This document shows, one piece after another, positions 25,057-34,348 of a stretch of 64,000 nt of DNA (the stretch's first letter is position 1; each line of letters starts with the position of its first letter). Made by a program: the position numbers and the translations under genes. Source of the stretch: Thiodiazotropha sp037384425 (GTDB taxonomy: Bacteria; Pseudomonadota; Gammaproteobacteria; Chromatiales; Chromatiaceae); contig JARROA010000003.1 of NCBI GenBank assembly GCA_037384425.1, positions 124,001 to 188,000 on the forward strand. The letters are read 5' to 3'. The notes beneath the pieces were generated by a model. It had not been told where the DNA came from, searched no databases, and saw only the letters and a program-made list of their open reading frames with translations.

Positions 25057-26706
25057 TCAGGGGTTGAGTTCACTCAGCCCGCTATGAGCGAGCGTCACCA
25101 CCCTCGGCTCAATCAGCTTGGCCAGCTGCTGCTGCGCGCCATCATCGATTTCGACTCCGTCGTGGTAGAGCAGGGCCACATCGAAAACACCATCACCGAC
25201 AGCCTCCTGGGCGATATTGTCCGGACTGACCACCACACGGCCGAGTTTTCTTTCGGTGGGCCAATGCACGTCGCCATAGGCGTGGTAGACCAGTTCGGAA
25301 CAGACGATGCGATTGGCGCTTTGGGCATCGAAGTTGAAGTCGTAGGCCTTGCCCACCTGTCTCAGGGTCTGCAGGATCACCCGGCGCCTGGCCTGCGGAT
25401 CGAGATTCGGGTGGTGCAGGACCGCCAGATCGTCCACGTTCATGAAATGCTCGAGTGAGTTCATCTCCACCCCCGAACGCAGCGCCTCGACCACGCCTCG
25501 GCCCCTGCGTATCTGCTCATGATGGGCCACCACGACCGGATGATCCCACAGCTCCAGTTCACGCAGTTCGGCCTCGGTCCCCACCCAGACCGCCGCGTGT
25601 CCCCAATGCCCCGGGATGAAGGAGTCGGTAAGACGGAACGGGGTTTTCTCCAGCAACACGTCGCCGGCTTGCAGCTTGTCGGCCACCCCGTCGAGCACAT
25701 CCTGACGGGCGTCGAGTTTGCCTCGTCGCGATTCGACCAGCCCGACCATGTTGCCGAACACCATGCTCGAGAAGTTCACGCCCTCGCTCTGCAGGGAGTG
25801 CAGGGTATCGATGGAGATGGTGCCGATGAGGTCGATGACCTGATTGGCATAGGTCAGCGGCCGAATCCGGCGCACCATGGCGTAGGAGGGGCTCTGTTCC
25901 ACCAGTTCGGCCAGGTAACGCTCTTCATCGATCTGCGAGCGCGCGAGATCGCCCGCGTGCCGCTCATACCATATCAGCCCGCGCCGCACCCTGGCGCGAT
26001 TGGTCACTGAAGCATAGGAGGCGGCGATGCGTCGCAATTCGCCCTCCGGCACCTGGAAACCGGTATCGCCCTCGTTGATGTGGTGGCGCAGAAAGGGGTC
26101 TTCCCGGTAGAGCGCCACCGCGGTCAGGTAGTTGTCATAGAGGGTCAGTGCCGCCGCCAGGGACATGGTGATGCCGACAGCCTGCACATGCGCCTGCTGC
26201 GGATCGTCGGGAACGGGTTCGTCCAGCCAGCACTCGTGGGCGGTGGCCACCTGCCACAACTTCTGCCTTTTCTTCACCAGTTCGGAAGCGCCGACGCTGA
26301 GCAGTCGGATCTCGGAGCCCAGCAACGGCTCTTTCGATGTCTGCTTCTCCTTCAGATGGGCCAGATAGGTGATCGACTCTGAGCGCAGGCTGAGCGCCTC
26401 CTCCGAGAGTACCTGGTAAAGCGCAATCTTGCGCCGCATGGCGTCGGCCGAATAGCGCAGTTCCGGTGGTCCATCGCAAACGGGCCCGGCGAATGGATCC
26501 TCGTCGGCTCGGGAGTAGGTGCTGAAGACGAACACCAGCGCCACCAAAAGCAGGAACCACAACCCGTCATGGAGAGACCTTAAAAGACTGCGCGGTCCGG
26601 CTTCGTTCAGCGTCGCCGAAGCCTTCACATCAATGGGCGGTGACGTCATCACACCGGTATCGACTGAAAAGGGGTGGGTTTGCGGAGAACCATCCTTCGC
26701 TTTCAC
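25057..26706 (-). CDS. YiiX/YebB-like NlpC/P60-type cysteine hydrolase, membrane-anchored
   Basis: A 549-residue protein. The start is a GTG at 26706 with AGGAG six bases upstream. Residues about 45-65 form one membrane or signal helix (LWFLLLVALVFVFSTYS). A long helical region of unknown function (about 75-345) is followed by a permuted papain-like domain (about 350-540): GDVLLEKTPFRLTDSFIPG with the GHWGHAAVWVG histidine, and IVCSELVYHAYG carrying the catalytic Cys. Family members are amidases or peptidases acting on cell wall or lipids. The large N-terminal domain is not part of small YiiX proteins and suggests a dedicated periplasmic role. Confidence 0.85.
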   Translation of the reverse strand: MKAKDGSPQTHPFSVDTGVMTSPPIDVKASATLNEAGPRSLLRSLHDGLWFLLLVALVFVFSTYSRADEDPFAGPVCDGPPELRYSADAMRRKIALYQVLSEEALSLRSESITYLAHLKEKQTSKEPLLGSEIRLLSVGASELVKKRQKLWQVATAHECWLDEPVPDDPQQAHVQAVGITMSLAAALTLYDNYLTAVALYREDPFLRHHINEGDTGFQVPEGELRRIAASYASVTNRARVRRGLIWYERHAGDLARSQIDEERYLAELVEQSPSYAMVRRIRPLTYANQVIDLIGTISIDTLHSLQSEGVNFSSMVFGNMVGLVESRRGKLDARQDVLDGVADKLQAGDVLLEKTPFRLTDSFIPGHWGHAAVWVGTEAELRELELWDHPVVVAHHEQIRRGRGVVEALRSGVEMNSLEHFMNVDDLAVLHHPNLDPQARRRVILQTLRQVGKAYDFNFDAQSANRIVCSELVYHAYGDVHWPTERKLGRVVVSPDNIAQEAVGDGVFDVALLYHDGVEIDDGAQQQLAKLIEPRVVTLAHSGLSELNP

Positions 26707-27514
26707 TCATTGCTCCTTTTTACGCTATGCCACTGTGCCGGGCGCAAATTGTTGAAAATCATTCGCCGGCATTGCCCTGATATTTAAACATCGAATGATC
26801 GATTCAACCACAGGCCACTGAATGACCCATGAGTTCTGCGGCATCACACCACCCCGATTGCACAACGACTCCTGCAATACCCTCCCTCAACACCCGGGGG
26901 ATCCCCTTGTCCCGATCTCAAGATTCGTGAATAGCGGTGATCAGGGAGCATCGCGGTTCAGTATTATTCACTAGCCCTTAGAGGGAAATCCATCATCTCG
27001 TTTCTCGCTATCGAGACTCAAAACAAACGCATTCCCAAGAATGACAAATTTGTTCCCGGAATAAATTCCAACCAGTTAGCAATTACAAAAAAAGATGCTG
27101 ACAAATTCGCAGAAAGGACTAAATTGTTCAGGCAAAGAAATAAAGAATTTCACTGGTTCACACCGCCACATCGTATCGGGTGGACCAGATAAAAATAAAG
27201 CAACCGACTATTTCGGACTTCCAATAAAACTTATTGTGACTTCATCCTACCCTCACCGCTGTTTGCGCTGAGGCACGGACAACGCCGTATCGCTGGATAA
27301 GCCGCCATGAAGGCGCTTTTCGTAGTCGGCAGTATCTCAAGGACGTATCACCGCATGCATGACCTGTGCGTGAGCGTACGGCATCGACCCGCCCACACTC
27401 ACCACGACGACAGCCCCCTTCCTTCTTGCGGAGTCGGCTGTCGCTGTCGCGTCTGCATTTGCTCGCAAAACCAGACGGATTAATACAACAATACGATCGA
27501 CCAAGGAGATGACA
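26707..27514. other. 808-base AT-richer intergenic region
   Basis: No convincing gene, RNA or repeat is seen. The part from about 26940 to 27240 is markedly more AT-rich than its surroundings (runs such as AATTACAAAAAAAGATGC). It must contain the promoters of the YiiX-like gene (leftward) and the nine-haem cytochrome (rightward); I could not pick out a credible -35/-10 or -24/-12 pair. Confidence 0.4.
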
Positions 27515-30466
27515 ATGTGGCATAACCTATTGCAAAGGGGATCCATATCCTGCAGGACCTTTCTTCCCACGCTGGCCCTGGCCGCTCTGGCGCTTCACGC
27601 CCAACACCTATACGCGGCCAAACCACCCAGTGCCGGGGGAGGCCCGACCTGTACCATCAGCCAGCCACAAAACGATCCGGTCTCCGTCGCCACCGGCGGC
27701 TCGGTCATCTTCCAGGGGGTCATCAGCGGCGGAGTCGCACCCTACAACGTCACCTGGACCTTCGCCGGGGGATCGCCCGCATCGGTCAACGAAACCGTGC
27801 AGAACGACGGCGATCAGACCCAGGCCCATAACGTCGGATACGCCAACAGCGGCAGCTTCGCGGCAACACTGGCGGCCACCGACAGCAACGGCAGAAAGGC
27901 CAAATCCTGCGAAACCAGCTACACCGTCGAAGTCGGCGGCACCAACAATCGTCCGGTGGCGCAGAACGACAACTACAACACCACCCAGGAGGTGACCCTG
28001 GTCATCCCGGCGCCCGGCGTGTTGAGCAACGACAACGATCCTGACGGCGACCCGATGAGCGCCGTGTTCGTCACCGGCACCATTCACGGCTCCCTGAGCC
28101 TCGACCCGAACGGCGGCTTCAGTTATACGCCGGATCTCGGCTTCACCGGTTCCGACAGCTTCAGCTACACCGCGAACGACGCGGGAGGCGCCTCCAACAT
28201 CGCCAGCGTCAACATCGGCGTGGCGGGGAACAACGAGGTTTCGATCAACTCCACCAGCGCCAACGGCGCCCTGCCGGCCAGCCCGGTGCCTGAACAGACA
28301 GCCGCCGGCAACGCCGGCTACACCCTGCTCGCCATCAACGACCTCGGTATGCACTGTGGCGACCTGGATACCCGCATCTCGAGCATTCTGCCGCCCTTCA
28401 ACGTGTTGCACGCCCAGGTGGTGGAACGGGGTGTGAACGGTCTGCCAAGGGTAATGGGTGAAAACGAGGTGGCGCTCTACTACTCGGCAGTCTCCAATCC
28501 CTCCGATCCCGCCATCGGCAAGGTTGCGGGAGGCCAGGCCCTCTCGTCGGTAGTCAACAACGAGGTCTACAAAACCAATTTCTGGGAGGTCGCCTTCCAG
28601 GCCTACGACGCCTTCTATCCGCCGGGCATCCTGGCCGCCTTCTACGATCCCAACGATCCGGCCGCCAATGTGGATATCGGATTGCCGGTACCCGATGTGG
28701 AGCTGCTCTATCTCGGTCCCGACAACATCCCGAACAGCGGCGACGAGGCGCTGCACGCCTCCCAGCAGGCGATGCCGGGCATGAGTTCACCCTATCTAGC
28801 CAACGTACCTCAGCGTTTCGAGGAGCACTTCGACGACTATCCGTTCTTCCTCAGCTTCCCGTTCGGCTATCTGGCGGACGGAGTCAACTGGTTCGAGGCA
28901 GCAGGTGTGCCGATCGCGGCCTTCGACGATTTCGGGCGCGAGAATCCCTACCCGCTGGTGCGGGTTCAGGCCACGGTTGACGGACAACCGCCGGCTCAGG
29001 ACGGTAGCAATGTGATGGCTTCGCTCGACACGGTGACGCCTATCTCCGGAGAGGCCAGCTGCCAGACCTGCCACTCCGCCGACGTGGGCGACGGGCATGC
29101 ACTCGCCAATCTGACCGATGTCGCCGTCGCCACCGACGATCCCCAGTATCAGCCGGGCGCCGAGACCGTGCCCTTCGAAGTGGCGGTTGAGTGGGCGAGC
29201 GATATCAATATCCTGCGTCTGCACGACCAGGAGCATGGCACCAGCCTCGAATCGGCATACGATCCGCAGACCGGCCGCGCCAGCGATCCGGTGGTCTGCC
29301 AGCGCTGTCACTACACACCGGCCCTCGACCTGGCCCAGGTCGGTCCGAACGAGGTCAACGGCCGCGCGCAGCTGACCCAGCGCTCCATGTCGAACGTCAT
29401 GCACAGCCATCATGCCGGCGTCACCGACAGCAGCGGCGTTCCGCTGTTCCAGGAGATGCCGCCGGCAATCGACGGCAGCGGCAACCGGCGTGATCCGGTG
29501 CTCACCCAGACCATTCTCGAAGAGACCTGCTACCTCTGTCATCCCGGCGAACGCACCCAGTGTATGCGCGGCGCCATGGCCAACGGTGGCCTGGTGTGTC
29601 AGGACTGCCACGGCCAGTTGGCGCAGGTAGGCGACGACTTCTCGCGGAATGTCACCCCCGGCAATCCCGGAGACTTCCTGCTGGCGGCGGATTTCTACAC
29701 CAATCCCGCCACCCCGCGCGTGCCCTGGGCCAACGAGCCGGGTTGCGGCTCCTGCCATACCGGCTATGCCACCGACAACCTGGCGGGTGATCCGAGTGTC
29801 CTGGTCAACCCCAGCGATACCCTAGGCAACAGCGACGGCATCCGCCTGCTGGCGGCCTATCGCCAGGGCGACACCAAGGCCACACCGATCGTGCCGAGCA
29901 ACAAGACCTTCGCCGAGAACGTGGTCGACGCGGAGGATCTCCCCGGCCATCCCGATGCCGTCGGCAATCCCAAGCTCTACCGGGTCAGCAAGGGCCACGG
30001 CGGACTCTTCTGCGAGTCCTGCCACGGCTCGACCCATGCCGAGTGGCCGAGCGGCAATCCCAACGCCAACGACAACATTCCGGCCAGCCAGCTGCAGGGC
30101 CACTCCGGCTACATTGCCGAGTGCCAGGTCTGTCATGAACCGACGGACGAAACCCTGCCCCTGGGCAATAACGGCCCACATGGCATGCACGCCGTGGTCG
30201 ACCTGGAGCCGAGCAATCCGGACTTCCTGCCGGACGACCGCTGGAATCTGAAGCACCGCAACTACCGCAACCAGGGACCGGGCTGCAACGCCTGTCACGG
30301 TGACGACCTGAAAGGCACGGTACTGTCACGCACCGCGGAGGACCGCACGGTGCGCTGCAAGGACAACAAGGGCAGTCTGCCGGAGTGTGCCGCGGGGCAA
30401 TCGACTGCGGTAATCCCCAAGGGCACACCCGTCGGTTGCGGACTCTGTCATCAGCAGAAACGCTAA
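27515..30466 (+). CDS. Nine-haem c-type cytochrome with Ig/PKD- and cadherin-like domains
   Basis: A 983-residue exported protein. The ATG at 27515 is preferred to the one six bases earlier because AAGGAG then sits at proper spacing. A signal peptide covers residues 1 to about 33 (LALAALALHAQHLYA). A PKD/Ig-like domain (about 45-145) and a cadherin-like VCBS-type domain (about 150-245, NDNDPDGDPMSAVFV, GFTGSDSFSYTAND) follow. A conserved cytochrome-associated region begins LLAINDLGMHCGDLD (about 270). Nine CxxCH haem sites lie between residues 516 and 979: CQTCH, CQRCH, CYLCH, CQDCH, CGSCH, CESCH, CQVCH, CNACH, CGLCH. It is likely periplasmic or surface-exposed and redox-active; partners are not encoded nearby. 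Confidence 0.93.
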   Translation: MWHNLLQRGSISCRTFLPTLALAALALHAQHLYAAKPPSAGGGPTCTISQPQNDPVSVATGGSVIFQGVISGGVAPYNVTWTFAGGSPASVNETVQNDGDQTQAHNVGYANSGSFAATLAATDSNGRKAKSCETSYTVEVGGTNNRPVAQNDNYNTTQEVTLVIPAPGVLSNDNDPDGDPMSAVFVTGTIHGSLSLDPNGGFSYTPDLGFTGSDSFSYTANDAGGASNIASVNIGVAGNNEVSINSTSANGALPASPVPEQTAAGNAGYTLLAINDLGMHCGDLDTRISSILPPFNVLHAQVVERGVNGLPRVMGENEVALYYSAVSNPSDPAIGKVAGGQALSSVVNNEVYKTNFWEVAFQAYDAFYPPGILAAFYDPNDPAANVDIGLPVPDVELLYLGPDNIPNSGDEALHASQQAMPGMSSPYLANVPQRFEEHFDDYPFFLSFPFGYLADGVNWFEAAGVPIAAFDDFGRENPYPLVRVQATVDGQPPAQDGSNVMASLDTVTPISGEASCQTCHSADVGDGHALANLTDVAVATDDPQYQPGAETVPFEVAVEWASDINILRLHDQEHGTSLESAYDPQTGRASDPVVCQRCHYTPALDLAQVGPNEVNGRAQLTQRSMSNVMHSHHAGVTDSSGVPLFQEMPPAIDGSGNRRDPVLTQTILEETCYLCHPGERTQCMRGAMANGGLVCQDCHGQLAQVGDDFSRNVTPGNPGDFLLAADFYTNPATPRVPWANEPGCGSCHTGYATDNLAGDPSVLVNPSDTLGNSDGIRLLAAYRQGDTKATPIVPSNKTFAENVVDAEDLPGHPDAVGNPKLYRVSKGHGGLFCESCHGSTHAEWPSGNPNANDNIPASQLQGHSGYIAECQVCHEPTDETLPLGNNGPHGMHAVVDLEPSNPDFLPDDRWNLKHRNYRNQGPGCNACHGDDLKGTVLSRTAEDRTVRCKDNKGSLPECAAGQSTAVIPKGTPVGCGLCHQQKR

Positions 30467-30585
30467 GGGCGTATCACGGGAGGGGTGGCGTGCATGTCGC
30501 CCCTCCCGAAGGCTTGGTCTGGAAAACCGGGGACAGACGAACGCATCACCCAGGCATGGATCAAGGCTATCGGGTCGAAGTTTCT

Positions 30586-33500
30586 TCAGGTGGCGGAAGC
30601 GGTTGATGCGCCTTTGAACAGGATAGTGTCCGTCGCCTCGAGCATCTGGGTCATCTCGTCGGCGTCGAGTGGTTTGCTGAAGAGGTAGCCCTGCCCGTAT
30701 TCACAACCTTTTGATGCGAGATGATCGAGCTGTTCCTCGGTCTCGACACCCTCCGCCACCACTTTCAGCCCCAGTCCATGTGCCATGGCGATGGCCGCGT
30801 TGACCAGTTCCCGGTCCGCCGGGTCGTCAGTGATATCGCTGACGAATTCCCGGTCGATTTTCAGGACGTCGAAGGGATAGCTCCGCAGGTAGCTGAGCGA
30901 CGAATAGCCGGTACCGAAATCGTCCATGGCGATGTTCACTCCCAGATCGTTGAGGGTGGCCAGGGCATCGTCGATATAGGTGTGTCCGCTCATCAGGACG
31001 CCTTCGGTGATCTCGAGCTCCAGCGCGGCTGCCGGTATACCGGATTTGCGGATGGCGTCGGTGATGTAGGGGACCAGATTCGGATCGCGGAACTGACGGG
31101 GTGAGAGATTGATGGCCATGGTGAAGGCATCACCGAATGCCTGCCGCCAGGAGACCACCTTTGCCAGCGCCTGATCGAGGACGAACTTGCCGATGGGCAC
31201 GATCAGTCCGGTCTGTTCGGCGATCGGTATGAATTCCAGCGGTGAGACTTCTCCCAGAACCGGATTGCTCCATCGCAACAAGGCTTCGGCGCCGACGATC
31301 CTGCCGCTCACCAACTCCACCTTAGGCTGGTAACAGAGTCTGAACTCGCCACGGCTCAACGCCCCGTGCATCTGCTCCTCCAGCAGCAGCCGCTGGGAAA
31401 CACCCTGGTTCATCTCTTCCGTGAAATAGGAGTAGGTGTTGCGCCCCTGTTCCTTGGAGTGATACATGGCCGAATCGGCATTGCGCAGCAGCTCCGACAG
31501 GTTCTCACCGTCTTCCGGGTAGATGGCGATGCCGATACTCGCGGTCAATACCAACTCCCGGCTGTCGATCCTGAAGGCCTCGGTGAACTTGTTGAGCAGG
31601 GCTTCCGCCAACGGCCGTGTATCGGCCACGTCGGAAAGCCCCCCCAACAGGATAATGAACTCGTCGCCGCCCAGACGTCCGACGGTATCCCCGCTGCGCA
31701 GCACGGACTGCAGGCGGAAAGCCGCCTCCTTCAACAGCTTGTCACCCGTATCATGTCCCAGGGTGTCGTTGATCTTCTTGAAGTCGTCGAGATCGAGAAA
31801 CAACACCGCCACTCTGTCGTCGTTGCGACGCGCTTCGTTGATCAACTGCGAAAGCCGGTCCAGGGCCAGGAACCGATTCGGCAGCTCGGTCAGCGAATCG
31901 AAGTGCGCCTGATGCAGGATATGCTCCTCCTGCTGCCTGCGCTCGGTGATATCCTGGTGCGTACCGCAGAGCCTGAGCGGTTCATGGGTTTCCGGATCCT
32001 TGCTGACAACGGCGCCCGATGCCTGGACCCAGACCCAGTGTCCGTCGCGATGGCGCACACGACACTCCACCACATAGCCTTCGTTGCGCTTGATATGCTC
32101 GTCGATGATCTTGAGGACTTTAGGCTTGTCATCCGGATGTATGCGATCCAGCCAGTCGCTGGTGTCATTCTTCAGCTCGTTCCACTCAAGGCCCAGGATC
32201 TGCATCCAGCGATCGTTGACCCACTGCTCACCGGTCTGGTAGTTCCAGTCCCAGAAACCAAGATTGGCGCCCTCGAGCACCAATCGCAGCTGAGTCTCCG
32301 CATCCCGGCGTTGCAATACCTCGGCGCGCAACTCGGCCGTACGTTCGATGACCTCATCCTCCCGACGCAGGGTGCGACCGGTCAGCATCAGCAAGCCGGT
32401 ACCCAGCAGCGCCGTGATCAGGAGACCGCCGGTCAGCACCACCCAGACCGCCCAGGTGGTGTTTTCGGCGATAAAACCGGGGGTGACCGTATATTCCAAT
32501 TTCCAGCGGCGACCGGCCATGTCGAACTGTCGTGTCTCCACCAGATCCTTCGACAGGTTGTGTTCCCCTTCTTCATGGCTGGCGTAGAGCACATGGGGCG
32601 ATTCAGTGTCGGTAACATCCAGCAGGCTCAACGCGACCATGCCTTGCCTGATGTTGGGCACCATCGTTTCGATGAGGTTCTGCATGCGCAACACCAGCGC
32701 GACAACACCGATGATGGCTTCCCTTCGGGAGTTGAGATCGGCCGGCGAGGAGGGATCCCGGTAGACTGGGTTGTAGATCACGATACCGACCTGGCCAGCG
32801 GTCTCCTGGATCAGCCGCAACGGGCCTGTAGCAGTCACTTCCCCCGTATCCCGTGCGCGTGAGATCGCTGCAGCCGCAATCGGATTGCTGAGAACGTCGA
32901 AGCCGTAAGCCGAGGTGTTGTCAGTCGCCGGCTGAATGTATTGGATGGCGTAGTACTCCTCCGCACTGGGTGTCGGCTTCAATTCGCCCTCGCCGTCAAG
33001 ATGGCGGATTGCTCCTCCTGCCGGCAACCGATGTTCGAACTCCGCGCGCTGCGGGTGCCAGATTCTCGGTATCCATTCCAAGGCCTGAATACTGTGATAC
33101 CGCTCTCTTGGCGTTTGGGTGACGATTCGGAACTCTTCGGGTGACACCTCGATACTGGCGTCGAAGTAGCTCTTCAGCGCACTCAGAATCTCGAGGTGCA
33201 TCTCGAATTCACGCATCAGCGTATTGTGGTAGGAACGCACCTGCTCGTGAAACTTCAGCTGCCGCTCCTCCCCTTCCTTGATATGGGAATAGGAATAGAA
33301 AGCTATCGCAGTCAGCAGCAACAGCAACATGGGAAGGGCGACCGTGGTCTTGCGGCCTTGCCACAATGGATCCCTGTGGCTGAAGAAGATCAGCACCAGC
33401 GGTGCGAATATGATGGCGCCGATCGTGTCTCCCACCCACCAGGTCAACCAGCTGACCGGGAGTTCCTCCGCGGCGACGATGCCCAGATACCACAGGGCAC

Positions 33501-33984
33501 TCAAACCGATACTTGCCGATATGACACAGGCAATCGGGCCACCGAGCAGTTGAAAACGCAGGATATCCATGTCTTGGACAAGTCGGGGCAGAGGGCCGAT
33601 CAGACGACGAATCAGCTCTGCACCGACGAACGCTTGCAGCGCGGCGCCAATCCCTAGCGCGGAAGCCAGTATCAGTTCATTCCCAAGGCTGCGGTCACCC
33701 GCGGTCACGGCAAAGAGTTGGAACTCGAAAGCCACGGCGCCGAGAAAGATACCGATCAACGCCCGCGGTCCGTAGAGAATCGTCACCGCCAGCGCAATGC
33801 CCGCGCCGGGCCAGACCGGGGAGGCGTTACTCGGCGGCGTCGTCAGGTGCTGGCTCAGCTTGGCGGCGACAAAGATAGCCAGGGCGATGCCGAATATTCT
33901 GATGACCCAGCCAAGATGACTGGTCTCTCCTCGCGGAGGCTTGTGTAACAGGGTATCCAAAAGCAAGGCGAGTGGAACCTTCAA
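30586..33984 (-). CDS. MASE1-CHASE-PAS-GGDEF-EAL cyclic-di-GMP protein
   Basis: A 1132-residue membrane sensor. Residues about 25-230 form an eight-helix MASE1 domain. Residues about 260-470 form an extracytoplasmic CHASE domain (TQTPRERYHSIQALEWIPRI). A helix lies near 505-525, then a PAS/PAC domain (about 560-680). The diguanylate cyclase domain has an intact GGDEF (RLGGDEFIIL) and the phosphodiesterase domain an intact EAL (GAEALLRW), with DDFGTGYSSL and KIDREFV downstream. Both activities are therefore possible. The 5' end reads as TTG at 33984 with no good ribosome site, so the exact start is uncertain. It is convergent with the nine-haem cytochrome. Confidence 0.93.
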   Translation of the reverse strand: MKVPLALLLDTLLHKPPRGETSHLGWVIRIFGIALAIFVAAKLSQHLTTPPSNASPVWPGAGIALAVTILYGPRALIGIFLGAVAFEFQLFAVTAGDRSLGNELILASALGIGAALQAFVGAELIRRLIGPLPRLVQDMDILRFQLLGGPIACVISASIGLSALWYLGIVAAEELPVSWLTWWVGDTIGAIIFAPLVLIFFSHRDPLWQGRKTTVALPMLLLLLTAIAFYSYSHIKEGEERQLKFHEQVRSYHNTLMREFEMHLEILSALKSYFDASIEVSPEEFRIVTQTPRERYHSIQALEWIPRIWHPQRAEFEHRLPAGGAIRHLDGEGELKPTPSAEEYYAIQYIQPATDNTSAYGFDVLSNPIAAAAISRARDTGEVTATGPLRLIQETAGQVGIVIYNPVYRDPSSPADLNSRREAIIGVVALVLRMQNLIETMVPNIRQGMVALSLLDVTDTESPHVLYASHEEGEHNLSKDLVETRQFDMAGRRWKLEYTVTPGFIAENTTWAVWVVLTGGLLITALLGTGLLMLTGRTLRREDEVIERTAELRAEVLQRRDAETQLRLVLEGANLGFWDWNYQTGEQWVNDRWMQILGLEWNELKNDTSDWLDRIHPDDKPKVLKIIDEHIKRNEGYVVECRVRHRDGHWVWVQASGAVVSKDPETHEPLRLCGTHQDITERRQQEEHILHQAHFDSLTELPNRFLALDRLSQLINEARRNDDRVAVLFLDLDDFKKINDTLGHDTGDKLLKEAAFRLQSVLRSGDTVGRLGGDEFIILLGGLSDVADTRPLAEALLNKFTEAFRIDSRELVLTASIGIAIYPEDGENLSELLRNADSAMYHSKEQGRNTYSYFTEEMNQGVSQRLLLEEQMHGALSRGEFRLCYQPKVELVSGRIVGAEALLRWSNPVLGEVSPLEFIPIAEQTGLIVPIGKFVLDQALAKVVSWRQAFGDAFTMAINLSPRQFRDPNLVPYITDAIRKSGIPAAALELEITEGVLMSGHTYIDDALATLNDLGVNIAMDDFGTGYSSLSYLRSYPFDVLKIDREFVSDITDDPADRELVNAAIAMAHGLGLKVVAEGVETEEQLDHLASKGCEYGQGYLFSKPLDADEMTQMLEATDTILFKGASTASAT

Positions 33985-34348
33985 ATGACGGTAGTGGAAT
34001 CAAATATTATGAAGTGGCGTCGACCGAAGGCTTTTCCCTGCGCCCCGCGGCCAATCATCAGCCAACAAGCGAGTTCCGGAAGCCAGATCGTTGATTCGCC
34101 AGGGGAACGCTCAAGTGACGACCGAAAATCCCAGCCAGGTTAGATTATCCCCTTTGAGAAGGCAACGCGGGCCACCGCTTGAATCTGCGTCACTTGTGAC
34201 ATTTTGTAAAATCAAGGCTTTGGGTTCCCAAAGCATCAGCCAGAAACCGCCGGGATGTCTGCTCAAGTGTATCGGCTTTCAATGAGCATGTGCTGTTGAG
34301 CGCGACGCCGCCTCGATCAGCCCAACACATCGAGCCTGCTCGCCCAGC
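33985..34348. other. 364-base intergenic region
   Basis: This gap lies between the start of the cyclic-di-GMP protein and the stop of the DctD-like regulator, both on the minus strand. It must hold the promoter of the cyclic-di-GMP gene. I see no repeat, RNA or small gene in it. Confidence 0.4.

Noticed and set aside
27242..27523. Arg/Cys-rich short frames upstream of the nine-haem cytochrome
   Set aside because: Composition unlike real proteins here, and they run into the cytochrome's ribosome site.
31366..32862. A 498-codon open frame opposite the GGDEF-EAL gene
   Set aside because: Antisense to well-defined PAS, GGDEF and CHASE regions; no start signal and no protein-like motifs.
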